From the NCBI RefSeq assembly GCF_000429665.1, contig NZ_AUCH01000003.1, positions 62,001 through 126,000 of the forward strand: a stretch of DNA of 64,000 nucleotides. The letters are read 5' to 3'. The notes below the pieces were generated by a model, which saw only the letters and a list, made by a program, of their open reading frames with translations, searched no databases and was not told where the DNA came from. Position numbers and translations under genes: made by a program. Source of the DNA: Azovibrio restrictus DSM 23866. Its GTDB lineage: Bacteria > Pseudomonadota > Gammaproteobacteria > Burkholderiales > Rhodocyclaceae. Positions 42,946-51,655 of the stretch are shown here, in pieces. The stretch's first letter is position 1, and each line of letters begins with the position of its first letter.

Positions 42946-44150
42946 CCCGCTGCCCGGCCTGCAACACCACCTTCCGCATGACCCGGGAGCAGTTGCTGGT
43001 CCGGGACGGGAAAGTCCGTTGCGGTGCCTGCCGGCACGTGTTCAACGCCATGGAACATCTGCTGGAGGAAACGGCACCGGAAGAACTCCGCCCGGCTCCT
43101 GCTGCTCCTGCTGCTCCTGCTGCTCCTGCTGCTCCTGCTGCTCCTGCTGCTCCTGCTGCTCCTGCTGCTCCTGCTGCGCCAGCAAGCCCTGTCACTGCGG
43201 AGCCCCCTGCTGCTCCGCCCCCGGCCACCAGCGTTCCCGAGCCCGAGCTGGAAATCGAAATTCCCGTCGCCGCTCCGGAAACGCCCCAGGAGGCGGCAAC
43301 GCTCCCCCCCGCGCCGGAACCTGAACCCCAGCCGGCCCCTGCCCCCGTGGCAACCTCCGCTGCTCCGGCCCAGAAACCGCGCACCCGGCCGGCGCCCCAG
43401 GAGCCCCAGTTCCATCCCGATGAGCTCGGCGCCCTGACAATCTGGCCGGCCCTGGGTCAGCACCAGGCCAAGCCGGAAGCCCCCCGCCCGCTGATCACCC
43501 CGGCAGACCTGGAGCCGGCCCCCAAGCCCCGGGACCCCATCGATGCCGCCGTGGAAGCCAGCGAGGCCCAGGCAGGTTCGGTCAAGCAGCAGGGCCTGGA
43601 AGCCGGACTGCTGGCCCCCCGGGACCTGACCGAGATTCCCGGCTTCTCCCGCTGGGCCGCCGCCCCCCTGGAAGCCATGGCAGCCCCTCCTGCGCCCCGG
43701 GCCCTGTGGCCGTTCGTCCTGGCCAGCCTGATCCTGCTGCTGACCCTGGCCGCTCAGGCGGCCCTGCACTACCGGGGCGAGCTGAGCCGCAAGCTTCCCG
43801 CCACCCAGCCCCTGTTCGAGAAGCTGGGCCTGGAGATTCCCCTGGCCCGGGAAACCGAGTGGATCAGCATCGAGGCTTCCGACCTGCACTCGGAGACCAC
43901 CCCGGGCCGGCTGCAGCTGGCGGCCACCCTGCAGAACCGGGCCCCCTACCCCCAGGCCTGGCCGCAGCTGGAGCTGACCCTCACCGACACCTATGATGCG
44001 GTGCTGGTGCGCAAGGTCTTCACGCCCAAGGAATACCTGCCTGGCGATGCGCCCGCTGCCTTCACCCCGGGTGACACCCCGGTGCACCTGAACCTGGAAG
44101 GCGGCGAGCTGCGCCCCTCCGGCTACCGGCTATACCTGTTCTATCCCTGA
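42933..44150 (+). CDS. Zinc-ribbon, single-span DUF3426 protein with Ala-Pro-Ala repeat
   Basis: The 405-residue protein starts with an MJ0042-type zinc ribbon (CPAC at 7-10, CGAC at 30-33). A long Pro/Ala-rich linker follows that includes an APA tandem repeat (about 55-84). One membrane helix is near residue 260 (FVLASLILLLTLAAQAAL) and the DUF3426 periplasmic domain ends the protein. The cytosolic zinc ribbon and periplasmic domain suggest signalling or envelope organisation, but the function is unknown. It regularly follows prmA in betaproteobacteria. The linker has lower conservation and high repeat content. Confidence 0.85.
   Translation: MLFLTRCPACNTTFRMTREQLLVRDGKVRCGACRHVFNAMEHLLEETAPEELRPAPAAPAAPAAPAAPAAPAAPAAPAAPAAPASPVTAEPPAAPPPATSVPEPELEIEIPVAAPETPQEAATLPPAPEPEPQPAPAPVATSAAPAQKPRTRPAPQEPQFHPDELGALTIWPALGQHQAKPEAPRPLITPADLEPAPKPRDPIDAAVEASEAQAGSVKQQGLEAGLLAPRDLTEIPGFSRWAAAPLEAMAAPPAPRALWPFVLASLILLLTLAAQAALHYRGELSRKLPATQPLFEKLGLEIPLARETEWISIEASDLHSETTPGRLQLAATLQNRAPYPQAWPQLELTLTDTYDAVLVRKVFTPKEYLPGDAPAAFTPGDTPVHLNLEGGELRPSGYRLYLFYP
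43095..43175 (+). repeat. Nine perfect tandem copies of a 9-bp unit (GCTCCTGCT)
   Basis: The unit encodes Ala-Pro-Ala and is repeated nine times without mismatch, followed by one degenerate copy (GCGCCAGCA). All copies use the same codons, unlike the GCC-rich style of the genome, which points to recent expansion by slippage. Being a multiple of three, length changes keep the reading frame. Confidence 0.95.
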
Positions 44151-44178
44151 TTTTTCCTCCATCTTTCCGGAAGCAACT

Positions 44179-45114
44179 ATGCACGCCCTCATCTGCGGCT
44201 CCATGGCCTACGACAACATCATGGTCTTCCCGGACCGCTTCAAGCACCACATCCTGCCCGAGCAGATCCACATCCTCAACGTGGCCTTCCTGGTGCCCGA
44301 GATGCGTCGGGAGTTCGGCGGCTGCGCCGGCAACATCGCCTACAACCTGCAGCTGCTGGGCGGCAGCCCGCTGATCATGGCCACCGTGGGGGACGACGCC
44401 GCCCCTTACCTGGAACGCCTGGACCAGCTGCAACTGCCCCGCACCCACGTACGCCAGGTGCCCGGCAGTTTTACCGCCCAGGCCTTCATCACCACCGACC
44501 TGGACGACAACCAGATCACCGCCTTCCACCCGGGCGCCATGAGCTTTTCCCATCTGAACAAGGTGGAACAGGCCAGCGGCGTCAGCCTGGGCATCGTGGC
44601 CCCGGACGGCCGGGAAGGCATGCTCCAGCACGCCCGGGATTTCGCCGCCGCCGGCATCCCCTTCATCTTTGACCCGGGCCAGGGCCTGCCCATGTTCACC
44701 GGTGACGAGCTGCTGGACTTCCTGGGCCTGGCCGATTACGCCTGCTTCAACGACTACGAGGCCAAACTGGCCTGCGAACGTACCGGGCGCAGCCTCGAAC
44801 AGCTGGCGGAGCTGGTGCAGGCCCTGATCGTCACCAAGGGGGGCCAGGGCTCGGACATCTACTGCGGCGGACAGCGTCTGGAAATCCCCTGTGTCCAGGC
44901 CGAGGCCGTCGTGGACCCCACCGGTTGCGGCGACGCTTATCGCGCCGGCCTCCTATATGGCATAATCGCCGGCTGGAACATGGAACGCACCGGCCGCCTG
45001 GCCGCCCTGATGGGCGCCTACAAGATTGCCAGCCGGGGCCCCCAGAACCACGCTCCCAGCCGGGCAGAAATCGCGGCCCGCTATCAGAGGGAGTTCAACG
45101 AAGCACTTTGGTAA
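44179..45114 (+). CDS. PfkB-family carbohydrate/nucleoside kinase
   Basis: The 311-residue protein has the ribokinase fold: GGCAGNIAYNLQLLGG near 45-60 (PfkB signature 1) and DPTGCGDAYRAGLLYG near 248-263 (signature 2 with catalytic Asp). The overall pattern is closest to adenosine-kinase/sugar-kinase members found in betaproteobacteria next to prmA and DUF3426. The substrate is not evident. A lipoprotein gene follows by 19 bp. Confidence 0.9.
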   Translation: MHALICGSMAYDNIMVFPDRFKHHILPEQIHILNVAFLVPEMRREFGGCAGNIAYNLQLLGGSPLIMATVGDDAAPYLERLDQLQLPRTHVRQVPGSFTAQAFITTDLDDNQITAFHPGAMSFSHLNKVEQASGVSLGIVAPDGREGMLQHARDFAAAGIPFIFDPGQGLPMFTGDELLDFLGLADYACFNDYEAKLACERTGRSLEQLAELVQALIVTKGGQGSDIYCGGQRLEIPCVQAEAVVDPTGCGDAYRAGLLYGIIAGWNMERTGRLAALMGAYKIASRGPQNHAPSRAEIAARYQREFNEALW

Positions 45115-45133
45115 ACACACCCAGGAGGCTCCC

Positions 45134-45586
45134 ATGCCGGCCCGATCCCTCACCGCCCTGTTCGCCCTGTTGATCCTGATCCTGGGGGGCTGCTCCAGCC
45201 CCTCCGGCAATGTCTATACCCAGGACCAGGCCATGCGGCAGATGAGCGTCCAGTTCGGGGTCGTGGAGCAAGTCCGCGACGTGCTGCTGGAAGGCCGCAA
45301 GTCCGGGGTCGGCACCTTCACCGGCGGCGCCCTCGGAGGACTGGCCGGCAGCAACATCGGCCATGGCCGCGGCGCCATCGCCGGGGCCATCATCGGCGCC
45401 GTGGCGGGCGGCATCGCCGGCCACGCCATCGAGGAGTCGGCCACCCGGGAAGCCGCCCAGGAAATCACCGTGCGCCTGGATGGCGGCCACCTGATCAGCA
45501 TCGTCCAGGCCGGCAATGAACGCTTTCAGCGGGGCGAGCGGGTGCGCATCCTGAGCGGCCAGGGAGAAACCCGGGTCAGCCACTGA
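45134..45586 (+). CDS. Outer-membrane lipoprotein with glycine zipper (SlyB/Pcp-like)
   Basis: The 150-residue protein has a lipoprotein signal (LFALLILILGGC, lipobox LGGC with Cys20). A glycine-zipper hydrophobic region follows (GGALGGLAGSNIGHG; AIIGAVAGGIAGHAIEE), then a beta-strand C-terminal domain (EITVRLDGGHLISIVQ). This matches SlyB/Pcp, which stabilise the outer membrane under Mg2+ or envelope stress. AGGAGG lies 5 nt before ATG 45134. An intrinsic terminator follows. Confidence 0.9.
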   Translation: MPARSLTALFALLILILGGCSSPSGNVYTQDQAMRQMSVQFGVVEQVRDVLLEGRKSGVGTFTGGALGGLAGSNIGHGRGAIAGAIIGAVAGGIAGHAIEESATREAAQEITVRLDGGHLISIVQAGNERFQRGERVRILSGQGETRVSH

Positions 45587-45608
45587 CCCATCTGCCGCAC
45601 CCCTTGCG

Positions 45609-45631
45609 AACCGCCCCTCGGGGCGGTTTTT
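45609..45631 (+). terminator. Intrinsic terminator after the lipoprotein gene
   Basis: AACCGCCCC-TC-GGGGCGGTT is followed by TTT. It closes the run of plus-strand genes that begins with aroQ or earlier. Confidence 0.85.
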
Positions 45632-45715
45632 CATTTCCCCATCATCAAGCTGCAACACGGCGGTAACGGCGGCTCCCTACAGTTCATTCCACACTCCGCG
45701 AGACGAGGAATGACC

Positions 45716-46489
45716 ATGGATGCCCTGAACAAACTGCTGCAACACCCCATCAAGCCGGCCCGCCCCAAGCTCTCCGTGGGCCTAGCCCAGGACAAGGAAG
45801 CGATACTCGAAGCCCAGCGCCTGCGCTACCGGGTTTTTGCCGGCGAGATGGGTGCCAAGCTGCCCAGCCGCATTCCCGGCGTGGATGAGGATATCTTCGA
45901 CCGCTGGTGCGACCACCTGCTGGTCCGGGACGACAACAGCGGCGAGGTGGTGGGCACCTACCGCATCCTTTCCCCGGTCAATGCCCGCCGGGTGGGCTAC
46001 TACTCGGAAGGGGAATTCGACCTGACCCGCCTGCAGCACCTGCGTCCCCGTCTGGTGGAAATCGGCCGCTCCTGCGTTCATCCCGACTACCGCACCGGCG
46101 CCACCATTGCGCTGCTCTGGCAGGGTCTGTCCCAGTACATGCGCGACAACGGCTACGACTACCTGATGGGCTGCGCGTCCATCAGCATGGCCGACGGGGG
46201 CCACGGCGCCGCCAGCCTCTACCACCGCCTGGCCCGGGGCGAGAAGTCCTGCCTCAGCCCCCTGGAGTACCGGGTCTTTCCCCGCTGCCCCCTGCCCCTG
46301 GAAGCCCTGCGCCAGGATGTGCCCGCCGAGCTGCCGCCGCTGATCAAGGGCTACCTGCGTGCTGGCGCCTGGATCTGCGGCGAACCCGCCTGGGACCCTG
46401 ATTTCAACACCGCCGACCTGCCCATCCTGCTCTCCATGGCCCGGGTGGACAGCCGCTACGCCAAGCACTTCATGGGGTCCCGGGACTGA
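45716..46489 (+). CDS. olsB: Ornithine-lipid N-acyltransferase OlsB-like (GNAT family)
   Basis: OlsB adds a 3-hydroxyacyl chain from ACP to ornithine, making lyso-ornithine lipid. The 257-residue protein has the OlsB pattern: EAQRLRYRVFAGEMGA near 27-42, FDRWCDHLLVRD, GTYRILSP, LVEIGRSCVHPDYRTGATI, and YLMGCASI. ATG 45716 has GAGG at 7 nt spacing; an ATG at 45710 is too close to it. It lies 2 bp before an acyltransferase gene that would supply the second step, which supports the assignment. Confidence 0.85.
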   Translation: MDALNKLLQHPIKPARPKLSVGLAQDKEAILEAQRLRYRVFAGEMGAKLPSRIPGVDEDIFDRWCDHLLVRDDNSGEVVGTYRILSPVNARRVGYYSEGEFDLTRLQHLRPRLVEIGRSCVHPDYRTGATIALLWQGLSQYMRDNGYDYLMGCASISMADGGHGAASLYHRLARGEKSCLSPLEYRVFPRCPLPLEALRQDVPAELPPLIKGYLRAGAWICGEPAWDPDFNTADLPILLSMARVDSRYAKHFMGSRD

Positions 46490-46491
46490 AT

Positions 46492-47382
46492 ATGGGCCCA
46501 GCTTCCCGGCCGCGCCTGCTGCGCGGGCTACGACTGATGTGGGTGGGCGCCCTGCTCCTCCGGGGCGCCCTCACCGTGCTGCTGCTCTACCCCTGGAGTT
46601 CCGACGCCCGCCGCATGGTCATGAAGCAGCGCTGGTCCGCCGCCATGCTCAATGCCCTGGGGGTGCGTCTGGAGCCCCGGCTGGAGGCGCTCAGCCCGGC
46701 CAGCCTGGTGGTGGCCAACCACATTTCCTGGCTCGACATCTTCGTCATCAATGCCGCTTTCCCGGCCGCCTTCATCTCCAAGGCCGAAGTACGCCACTGG
46801 CCCCTGATCGGCTGGCTGGCGGCGGTCAACGACACCGTGTTCCTGCGCCGGGGCAGCCGCGGCCATGCCCGGCTGATCAATGAGGAAATCGGCGCCCGGC
46901 TGGCGGCCGGCAAGCGGGTGGTATTGTTCCCGGAAGGCACCACCACGGACGGCACCCGGGTCCTGCACTTCCACGGCGCCCTGCTGCAGCCGGCCCTGGA
47001 GGCCCGCTGTCCGGTGGTTCCCCTGGCGCTCAGCTACCAGGACCAGGACGGGCAGCGCTGCCTGGCGCCCCGTTACGACGGGGACATCAGCGTCGGCGCC
47101 AGTCTGGCCAGCATCCTGGCCTGCCCAGGTCTGGTGGCACGCATCCAGGCCTGCCCGGCCCTGCAGCCGGAACAGGCCCAGCGCCGGGAAATGGCCCGGA
47201 GCGCCCGGCTCGCCATCACCCAGGCCCTGGGGCTGGAGACCGATCCGGAGCCGGAGCCTGGATTCAGTCTTCCTTCAGGGGCTGGCCTTCCCCGGCGCAG
47301 CAATCCACCTGAAACACCTGCCGGTCTTCCAGACGCACGGCGGACAGATGCCCTCCCCACAGGCAGCCTGAATCCAGGGTGA
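46492..47382 (+). CDS. olsA: 1-acyl-glycerol-phosphate/lyso-ornithine-lipid acyltransferase (PlsC/OlsA type)
   Basis: The 296-residue membrane protein has the PlsC motifs NHISWLDI (catalytic HxxxxD), FLRRGSR and FPEGTTTDG, and an N-terminal hydrophobic helix (LMWVGALLLRGALTVLLLYP). Next to olsB it most likely acylates lyso-ornithine lipid, though phosphatidic acid synthesis is possible. The C-terminal ~40 residues (Pro/Gly/Arg-rich) extend past the domain and overlap the 3' end of apaH on the other strand by 119 bp, so the stop may have been lost and replaced downstream. Confidence 0.83.
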   Translation: MGPASRPRLLRGLRLMWVGALLLRGALTVLLLYPWSSDARRMVMKQRWSAAMLNALGVRLEPRLEALSPASLVVANHISWLDIFVINAAFPAAFISKAEVRHWPLIGWLAAVNDTVFLRRGSRGHARLINEEIGARLAAGKRVVLFPEGTTTDGTRVLHFHGALLQPALEARCPVVPLALSYQDQDGQRCLAPRYDGDISVGASLASILACPGLVARIQACPALQPEQAQRREMARSARLAITQALGLETDPEPEPGFSLPSGAGLPRRSNPPETPAGLPDARRTDALPTGSLNPG

Positions 47383-48097
47383 GCAGCCGGGGCAGCACCC
47401 GCAGCCCCAGGGCCGACCAGTGGCCGGTCACCAGCACCTGGCCGGCGCTTTTGCGGCCGGGCAGTTCAAACCACGGCACACAGCCCTTGGGGGCGTTCTC
47501 CACCTTGCCCTTGGCCTCGAAGTTCATCTCCCCGGCCAGGGTGCAAAAGCGCATCCGGGTCATGGCATTGACGATCACCCGCAGCCGCTCGGCCCCCTTC
47601 AGCTTGTTGGACCAGGCCGCCGGCTTGCTGCCCCACAGGCTGCCCAGGAAATTGCGATAACCGGGACCCTGCAGCTCCGCCTCCACCTCGGCGGCCAGGG
47701 CCCTGGCCTGGGCCAGGCTCCACTGGGGCAGCAGGCCGGCATGGACCAGGCAGTGGCCATGCTCCACATGGCAGAGGGGCAGGGTGCGCAGCCAGGCCAG
47801 CAGCTCATCCCGGTCAGGAGCGTCGAGAACGGCCTGCAGGGTATCGTCCTTGCCCCGCTTCGCCACCTTGCCTTCGGCCACCATCAACAGGTACAGGTCG
47901 TGGTTGCCGAGCACGGTCACCGCCGCCGGTCCCAGGGCCTTCACGTAGCGCAGGGTCTCCAGGGAATGGGGCCCCCGGTTCACCAGATCCCCCACCAGCC
48001 ACAGGCGATCCTTGCCCGGATCGAAGTGGCAACGCTCCAGGAGGCTCATGAAGGAGCCGAAACAGCCCTGGATGTCACCGATGGCGTAAATGCTCAT
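47264..48097 (-). CDS. apaH: Symmetrical bis(5'-nucleosyl)-tetraphosphatase
   Basis: ApaH splits Ap4A into two ADP. The 277-residue protein has calcineurin-type metal motifs: YAIGDIQGCFGSF (D, H replaced by Q-G pattern of ApaH), LVGDLVNRGPHSLET, VLGNHDLYLL, and C-terminal VTGHWSALGL. ATG 48097 is chosen since the conserved MSIYAIGD begins there. It is the last gene of the rhamnose operon, 7 bp after rfbC, and overlaps the end of olsA on the opposite strand. Confidence 0.95.
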   Translation of the reverse strand: MSIYAIGDIQGCFGSFMSLLERCHFDPGKDRLWLVGDLVNRGPHSLETLRYVKALGPAAVTVLGNHDLYLLMVAEGKVAKRGKDDTLQAVLDAPDRDELLAWLRTLPLCHVEHGHCLVHAGLLPQWSLAQARALAAEVEAELQGPGYRNFLGSLWGSKPAAWSNKLKGAERLRVIVNAMTRMRFCTLAGEMNFEAKGKVENAPKGCVPWFELPGRKSAGQVLVTGHWSALGLRVLPRLLTLDSGCLWGGHLSAVRLEDRQVFQVDCCAGEGQPLKED

Positions 48098-48104
48098 GAC
48101 CGGC

Positions 48105-48653
48105 TCAGGGGAACAGCTCGGCGCTGGCCAGGGACAGCCCCTGGGCATCCTTGGCCGAGACCTGCGGGGTGTTGCCCTCCAGGGGCCAGTCCACTGCGAT
48201 CTCCGGATCGTTCCAGGCGATGCAGCGTTCGTGGGCTGGCGCGTAGTAGTCGGTGGTCTTGTAGAGGAATTCGGCGCTCTCGCTCAGGGTGACAAAGCCG
48301 TGGGCAAAGCCCGGCGGTACCCAGAGCTGCTGCTTGTTCTCGGCTGAGAGCCGGGCCCCCACCCACTGCCCGAAGGTGGGCGAGGAACGGCGGATATCCA
48401 CGGCCACGTCGAACACCTCCCCCTGGACCACCCGCACCAGCTTGCCCTGGGCCTGCTCCACCTGGTAATGCAGCCCCCGCAACACATGGCGCACGCTGCG
48501 GGAGTGGTTGTCCTGGACGAAATCCAGGCTCAGTCCGGTGGCCTCGCGAAAGGCCCGGGCATTGAAGCTTTCGAAGAAGAAGCCCCGCTCGTCCCCGAAT
48601 ACCCTGGGGGTCAGCAGCAGCACTTCGGGTATGGCCAGAGGCTGTACTTGCAC
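48105..48653 (-). CDS. rfbC: dTDP-4-dehydrorhamnose 3,5-epimerase
   Basis: RfbC (RmlC) carries out the third step of dTDP-L-rhamnose synthesis. The 182-residue cupin-fold protein has VFGDERGFFFESFNARAF, FVQDNHSRSVRHVLRGLHYQ (catalytic His), FDVAVDIRRSSPTFG and VPPGFAHGFVTLSE. It lies one base after rfbA and precedes apaH, all on the minus strand. Confidence 0.97.
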   Translation of the reverse strand: MQVQPLAIPEVLLLTPRVFGDERGFFFESFNARAFREATGLSLDFVQDNHSRSVRHVLRGLHYQVEQAQGKLVRVVQGEVFDVAVDIRRSSPTFGQWVGARLSAENKQQLWVPPGFAHGFVTLSESAEFLYKTTDYYAPAHERCIAWNDPEIAVDWPLEGNTPQVSAKDAQGLSLASAELFP

Positions 48654-48654
48654 G

Positions 48655-49533
48655 TCAGATCCTTTTTTCGTTCAACAGGCGCAGCAGATACTGGCCATAA
48701 CCGTTCTTGGCCAGGGCCTGGGCCAGAACCTCCAGCTCCGCGCAGGAAATCCAGCCCTGGCGCCAGGCCAGTTCCTCGGGGGCCGCCACCTTCAAGCCCT
48801 GGCGCTGTTCGATGGTGGCAATGAACTGGCTGGCGTCGAGCATGGATTCATGGGTGCCCGTGTCCAGCCAGGCATAGCCCCGGCCCATGATTTCCACCTG
48901 GAGCTTGCCGGCTTCCAGGTAGTGGCGGTTCACATCGGTGATCTCCAGCTCCCCCCGGGGTGAGGGGCGGATGCTGCGGGCCACGTCCACCACCTCGCTG
49001 TCGTAGAAATACAAACCTGTGACGGCATAGTTGGAACGGGGTTCCCGAGGCTTTTCCTCGATGCTGGTGGCCTGACCCTGGGCATCGAAAGCCACCACCC
49101 CGTAACGTTCCGGGTCCTGCACGTGGTAGGCGAACACGGTGCCGCCGCTGTCCCGGGCATCGGCCGTCGCCAGCAGCTTGTGGAACTCGTGGCCGTAGAA
49201 GATGTTGTCCCCCAGCACCAGGGCGCTCGGGCCGTGGCCGATGAAGTCCGCGCCGATGATGAAGGCCTGAGCCAGGCCGTCGGGGCTGGGCTGCACCGCG
49301 TAGGAAAGGTTGATCCCCCACTGGGCTCCGTCCCCCAGCAGTTGCTCGAAGCGGGGCGTGTCCTGGGGCGTGGAGATGATCAGGATGTCCCGGATTCCCG
49401 CCAGCATCAGGGTGCACAGGGGGTAATAGATCATGGGCTTGTCGAAAATCGGCAGAAGCTGCTTCGACACAGCCAGGGTGGCAGGGTAGAGGCGGGTGCC
49501 GGAACCCCCGGCCAGGATGATGCCTTTACGCAT
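48655..49533 (-). CDS. rfbA: Glucose-1-phosphate thymidylyltransferase
   Basis: RfbA (RmlA) makes dTDP-glucose from glucose-1-phosphate and dTTP. The 292-residue enzyme starts MRKGIILAGGSGTRLYPAT with the nucleotide loop, then has SKQLLPIFDKPMIYYPL, LGDNIFYG (metal Asp), EEKPREPRSNYAVTGLYFYD and GRGYAWLDTGTHESML. ATG 49533 gives the full loop. It lies 8 bp after rfbD. Confidence 0.97.
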   Translation of the reverse strand: MRKGIILAGGSGTRLYPATLAVSKQLLPIFDKPMIYYPLCTLMLAGIRDILIISTPQDTPRFEQLLGDGAQWGINLSYAVQPSPDGLAQAFIIGADFIGHGPSALVLGDNIFYGHEFHKLLATADARDSGGTVFAYHVQDPERYGVVAFDAQGQATSIEEKPREPRSNYAVTGLYFYDSEVVDVARSIRPSPRGELEITDVNRHYLEAGKLQVEIMGRGYAWLDTGTHESMLDASQFIATIEQRQGLKVAAPEELAWRQGWISCAELEVLAQALAKNGYGQYLLRLLNEKRI

Positions 49534-49541
49534 GGAGAACC

Positions 49542-50438
49542 TCAGAGAATTTGTTGCAGTACATGGTCCAGCCCCTGTTGCCAGGGCGGCAGGTGCAGGC
49601 CGAAGGTCTGGCGCAGCAGGGCGGTGTCCAGCCGGGAACTGGCGGGCCTGGGCGCCGGGACCGGGTAGTCGCTGGCAGGGATGGGGCGCAGGCCGTCCGC
49701 TGCCAGGCGGAGCGGATATCCGGCCCGGCGCGCCGCCGCGAAGACGTGGGCGGCGTAATCGTGCCAGCAGGTTTCCCCGGCGGCCGCCAGATGGTAGAGG
49801 CCCCAGGGGAAGGGGGACGCCGGATTCTGCAAGTGACGCCCCAGAAGCTGAGCGGTCACGTCGGCAATCAGGGCTGCCGAGGTGGGGGCGCCCCACTGGT
49901 CGGCCACCACGTTCAGGCTTTCCCGCTCCGCCCCCAGGCGCAGCATGGTGCGGGCGAAATTCCCCCCATGGGCGCCGAACACCCAGGAAGTACGCAAGAT
50001 CAGGCAGGGCGCCCCGCTTTGCTGCAGGGCCTGTTCGCCAGCCAGCTTGGTGGCGCCATAGACGCTCAGGGGATGGGTGGGATCGCTTTCCCGGTAGGGC
50101 TGGGTGGCACGTCCGTCAAACACGTAGTCAGTGGAGTAATGCACCACGGCGGCCCCCACCGCCAGGGCCGCCTCGCCCAGGACGCCAGGGGCCTGGCCAT
50201 TGATGCGCCTGGCCAGGTCCTGGTCCCCTTCGGCCCGGTCCACGGCCGTGTAGGCCGCAGCATTGACGATGACCCGGGGCCGGACCTGCCGCACCAGCTG
50301 CCCCAGGCCCGCCAGATCGGCCAGGTCGCAGGCCTGCCGGTCCAGGGCGAGCAAGGGCCCCAGGGGCGCCAGGGCGCGCTGCAGTTCAAAGCCCACCTGG
50401 CCATGGCAGCCGGTGATCAGGATGGGACGGAGCGTCAC
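49542..50438 (-). CDS. rfbD: dTDP-4-dehydrorhamnose reductase
   Basis: RfbD (RmlD) performs the last step, making dTDP-L-rhamnose. The 298-residue SDR protein has the glycine motif LITGCHGQVGFELQRAL, STDYVFDG, catalytic YGATK and RTSWVFGAHGGNF. The start is GTG 50438, overlapping the rfbB stop (GTGA), rather than any of the upstream in-frame codons inside rfbB. The initiating sequence VTLRPILITG fits the family. Confidence 0.95.
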   Translation of the reverse strand: MTLRPILITGCHGQVGFELQRALAPLGPLLALDRQACDLADLAGLGQLVRQVRPRVIVNAAAYTAVDRAEGDQDLARRINGQAPGVLGEAALAVGAAVVHYSTDYVFDGRATQPYRESDPTHPLSVYGATKLAGEQALQQSGAPCLILRTSWVFGAHGGNFARTMLRLGAERESLNVVADQWGAPTSAALIADVTAQLLGRHLQNPASPFPWGLYHLAAAGETCWHDYAAHVFAAARRAGYPLRLAADGLRPIPASDYPVPAPRPASSRLDTALLRQTFGLHLPPWQQGLDHVLQQIL

Positions 50439-51532
50439 GACGCAACCCCGGCCGTTCCGGCTGCTGCAGCCGCATCCCCTTCGTAGTGGCGCAGCACCCA
50501 TTCCCGGTAGGCGCCGCTCTGCACGTGGCGCACCCATTCCTCATGGGCCAAGTACCAGGCCACGGTCTTGCGGATTCCGGAGGCGAAGGTTTCCGCCGGC
50601 CGCCAGCCCAGCTCCGCCTCGATCTTGCGGGCGTCGATGGCATAGCGGCGGTCGTGGCCGGGGCGGTCGGCCACGTGGGTGATCTGGCTGGCGTAGGACT
50701 GCCCGTCGGGCCGGGGCCGCAATTCGTCCAGCAGGGCGCAGACCTGATGCACGATCTCCAGATTGGTCATCTCGTTCCAGCCGCCCACGTTGTAGGTCTC
50801 CCCGAGCCGGCCGGCCTCCAGGATGCGCCGGATGGCAGCGCAATGGTCGCCCACGTAGAGCCAGTCACGCACCTGCCGGCCGTCGCCGTAGATGGGCAGA
50901 GCCTTGCCCGCGAGGGCATTGACGATGACCAGGGGAATCAGCTTCTCGGGGAAATGGAAGGGCCCGTAATTGTTGGAGCAGTTGCTGGTGCTCACCGGCA
51001 GCCCGTAGGTGTGATGCCAGGCCCGCACCAGATGGTCGGAGGCGGCCTTGCTGGCCGAATAGGGGCTGTTCGGCTCGTAGGGGTGGGTTTCCGTAAACGG
51101 GGCAGCTTCCGGGCTCAGACTGCCGTACACCTCGTCCGTGCTGACGTGGTGGAAACGGAAGGCGTCCCGGGCCTCGCCACTCAGCCCGGACCAGTAGGCC
51201 CGGGCGGCCTCCAGCAGGGTGAAGGTCCCCTCCACGTTGGTGCGCATGAATTCGCCGGGACCATGGATGGAGCGGTCCACGTGGCTCTCGGCAGCAAAAT
51301 GCACCAGGGCCCGGGGCTGATACTGCTGCAGCAGGCGATCCACCAGGGCCCGGTCACAGATGTCGCCCTGGACGAAGATGTGGCGGGCATCGCCCTCCAG
51401 GGCTGCCAGGTTTTCCAGGTTACCCGCATAGGTGAGCTTGTCGAGGTTGAGCACGGGCTCAGCGCTGGCGGCCAGCCAGTCGAGGACGAAGTTGGCGCCG
51501 ATAAAGCCGGCACCGCCAGTTACCAGGATCAC
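50435..51532 (-). CDS. rfbB: dTDP-glucose 4,6-dehydratase
   Basis: RfbB (RmlB) converts dTDP-glucose to dTDP-4-keto-6-deoxyglucose. The 365-residue SDR enzyme has VTGGAGFIGANFV, AESHVDRSI, HVSTDEVYGSL, YSASKAASDHLV (catalytic Tyr and Lys) and SNNYGPFHFPEKLIP. It begins the minus-strand operon rfbB-rfbD-rfbA-rfbC-apaH. L-rhamnose here probably feeds O-antigen or exopolysaccharide; no glycosyltransferases are in view. Confidence 0.97.
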   Translation of the reverse strand: MILVTGGAGFIGANFVLDWLAASAEPVLNLDKLTYAGNLENLAALEGDARHIFVQGDICDRALVDRLLQQYQPRALVHFAAESHVDRSIHGPGEFMRTNVEGTFTLLEAARAYWSGLSGEARDAFRFHHVSTDEVYGSLSPEAAPFTETHPYEPNSPYSASKAASDHLVRAWHHTYGLPVSTSNCSNNYGPFHFPEKLIPLVIVNALAGKALPIYGDGRQVRDWLYVGDHCAAIRRILEAGRLGETYNVGGWNEMTNLEIVHQVCALLDELRPRPDGQSYASQITHVADRPGHDRRYAIDARKIEAELGWRPAETFASGIRKTVAWYLAHEEWVRHVQSGAYREWVLRHYEGDAAAAAGTAGVAS

Positions 51533-51593
51533 GTCAGCCCCTTCAGGATTGGAGCCCCATTTTATGCCAGAGCGGCCATGAACGCCCGCCGGC

Positions 51594-51622
51594 TTGGAGG
51601 GCGCCCCGCCAGCCCCTATAAT
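51594..51622 (+). promoter_or_regulatory. Sigma-70 promoter for the AhpD-like gene
   Basis: TTGGAG (51594-51599) and an exact TATAAT (51617-51622) are spaced by 17 bp. Transcription would begin near 51629, leaving a short leader. Confidence 0.75.
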
Positions 51623-51655
51623 CAGCGTTTTCTAATAAACCAAGAGCACAGCCCC

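Noticed and set aside
43024..43437. Poly-leucine protein in the +2 frame of the APA repeat
   Set aside because: The leucine run is only the frame-shifted reading of the GCTCCTGCT repeat inside a supported gene.
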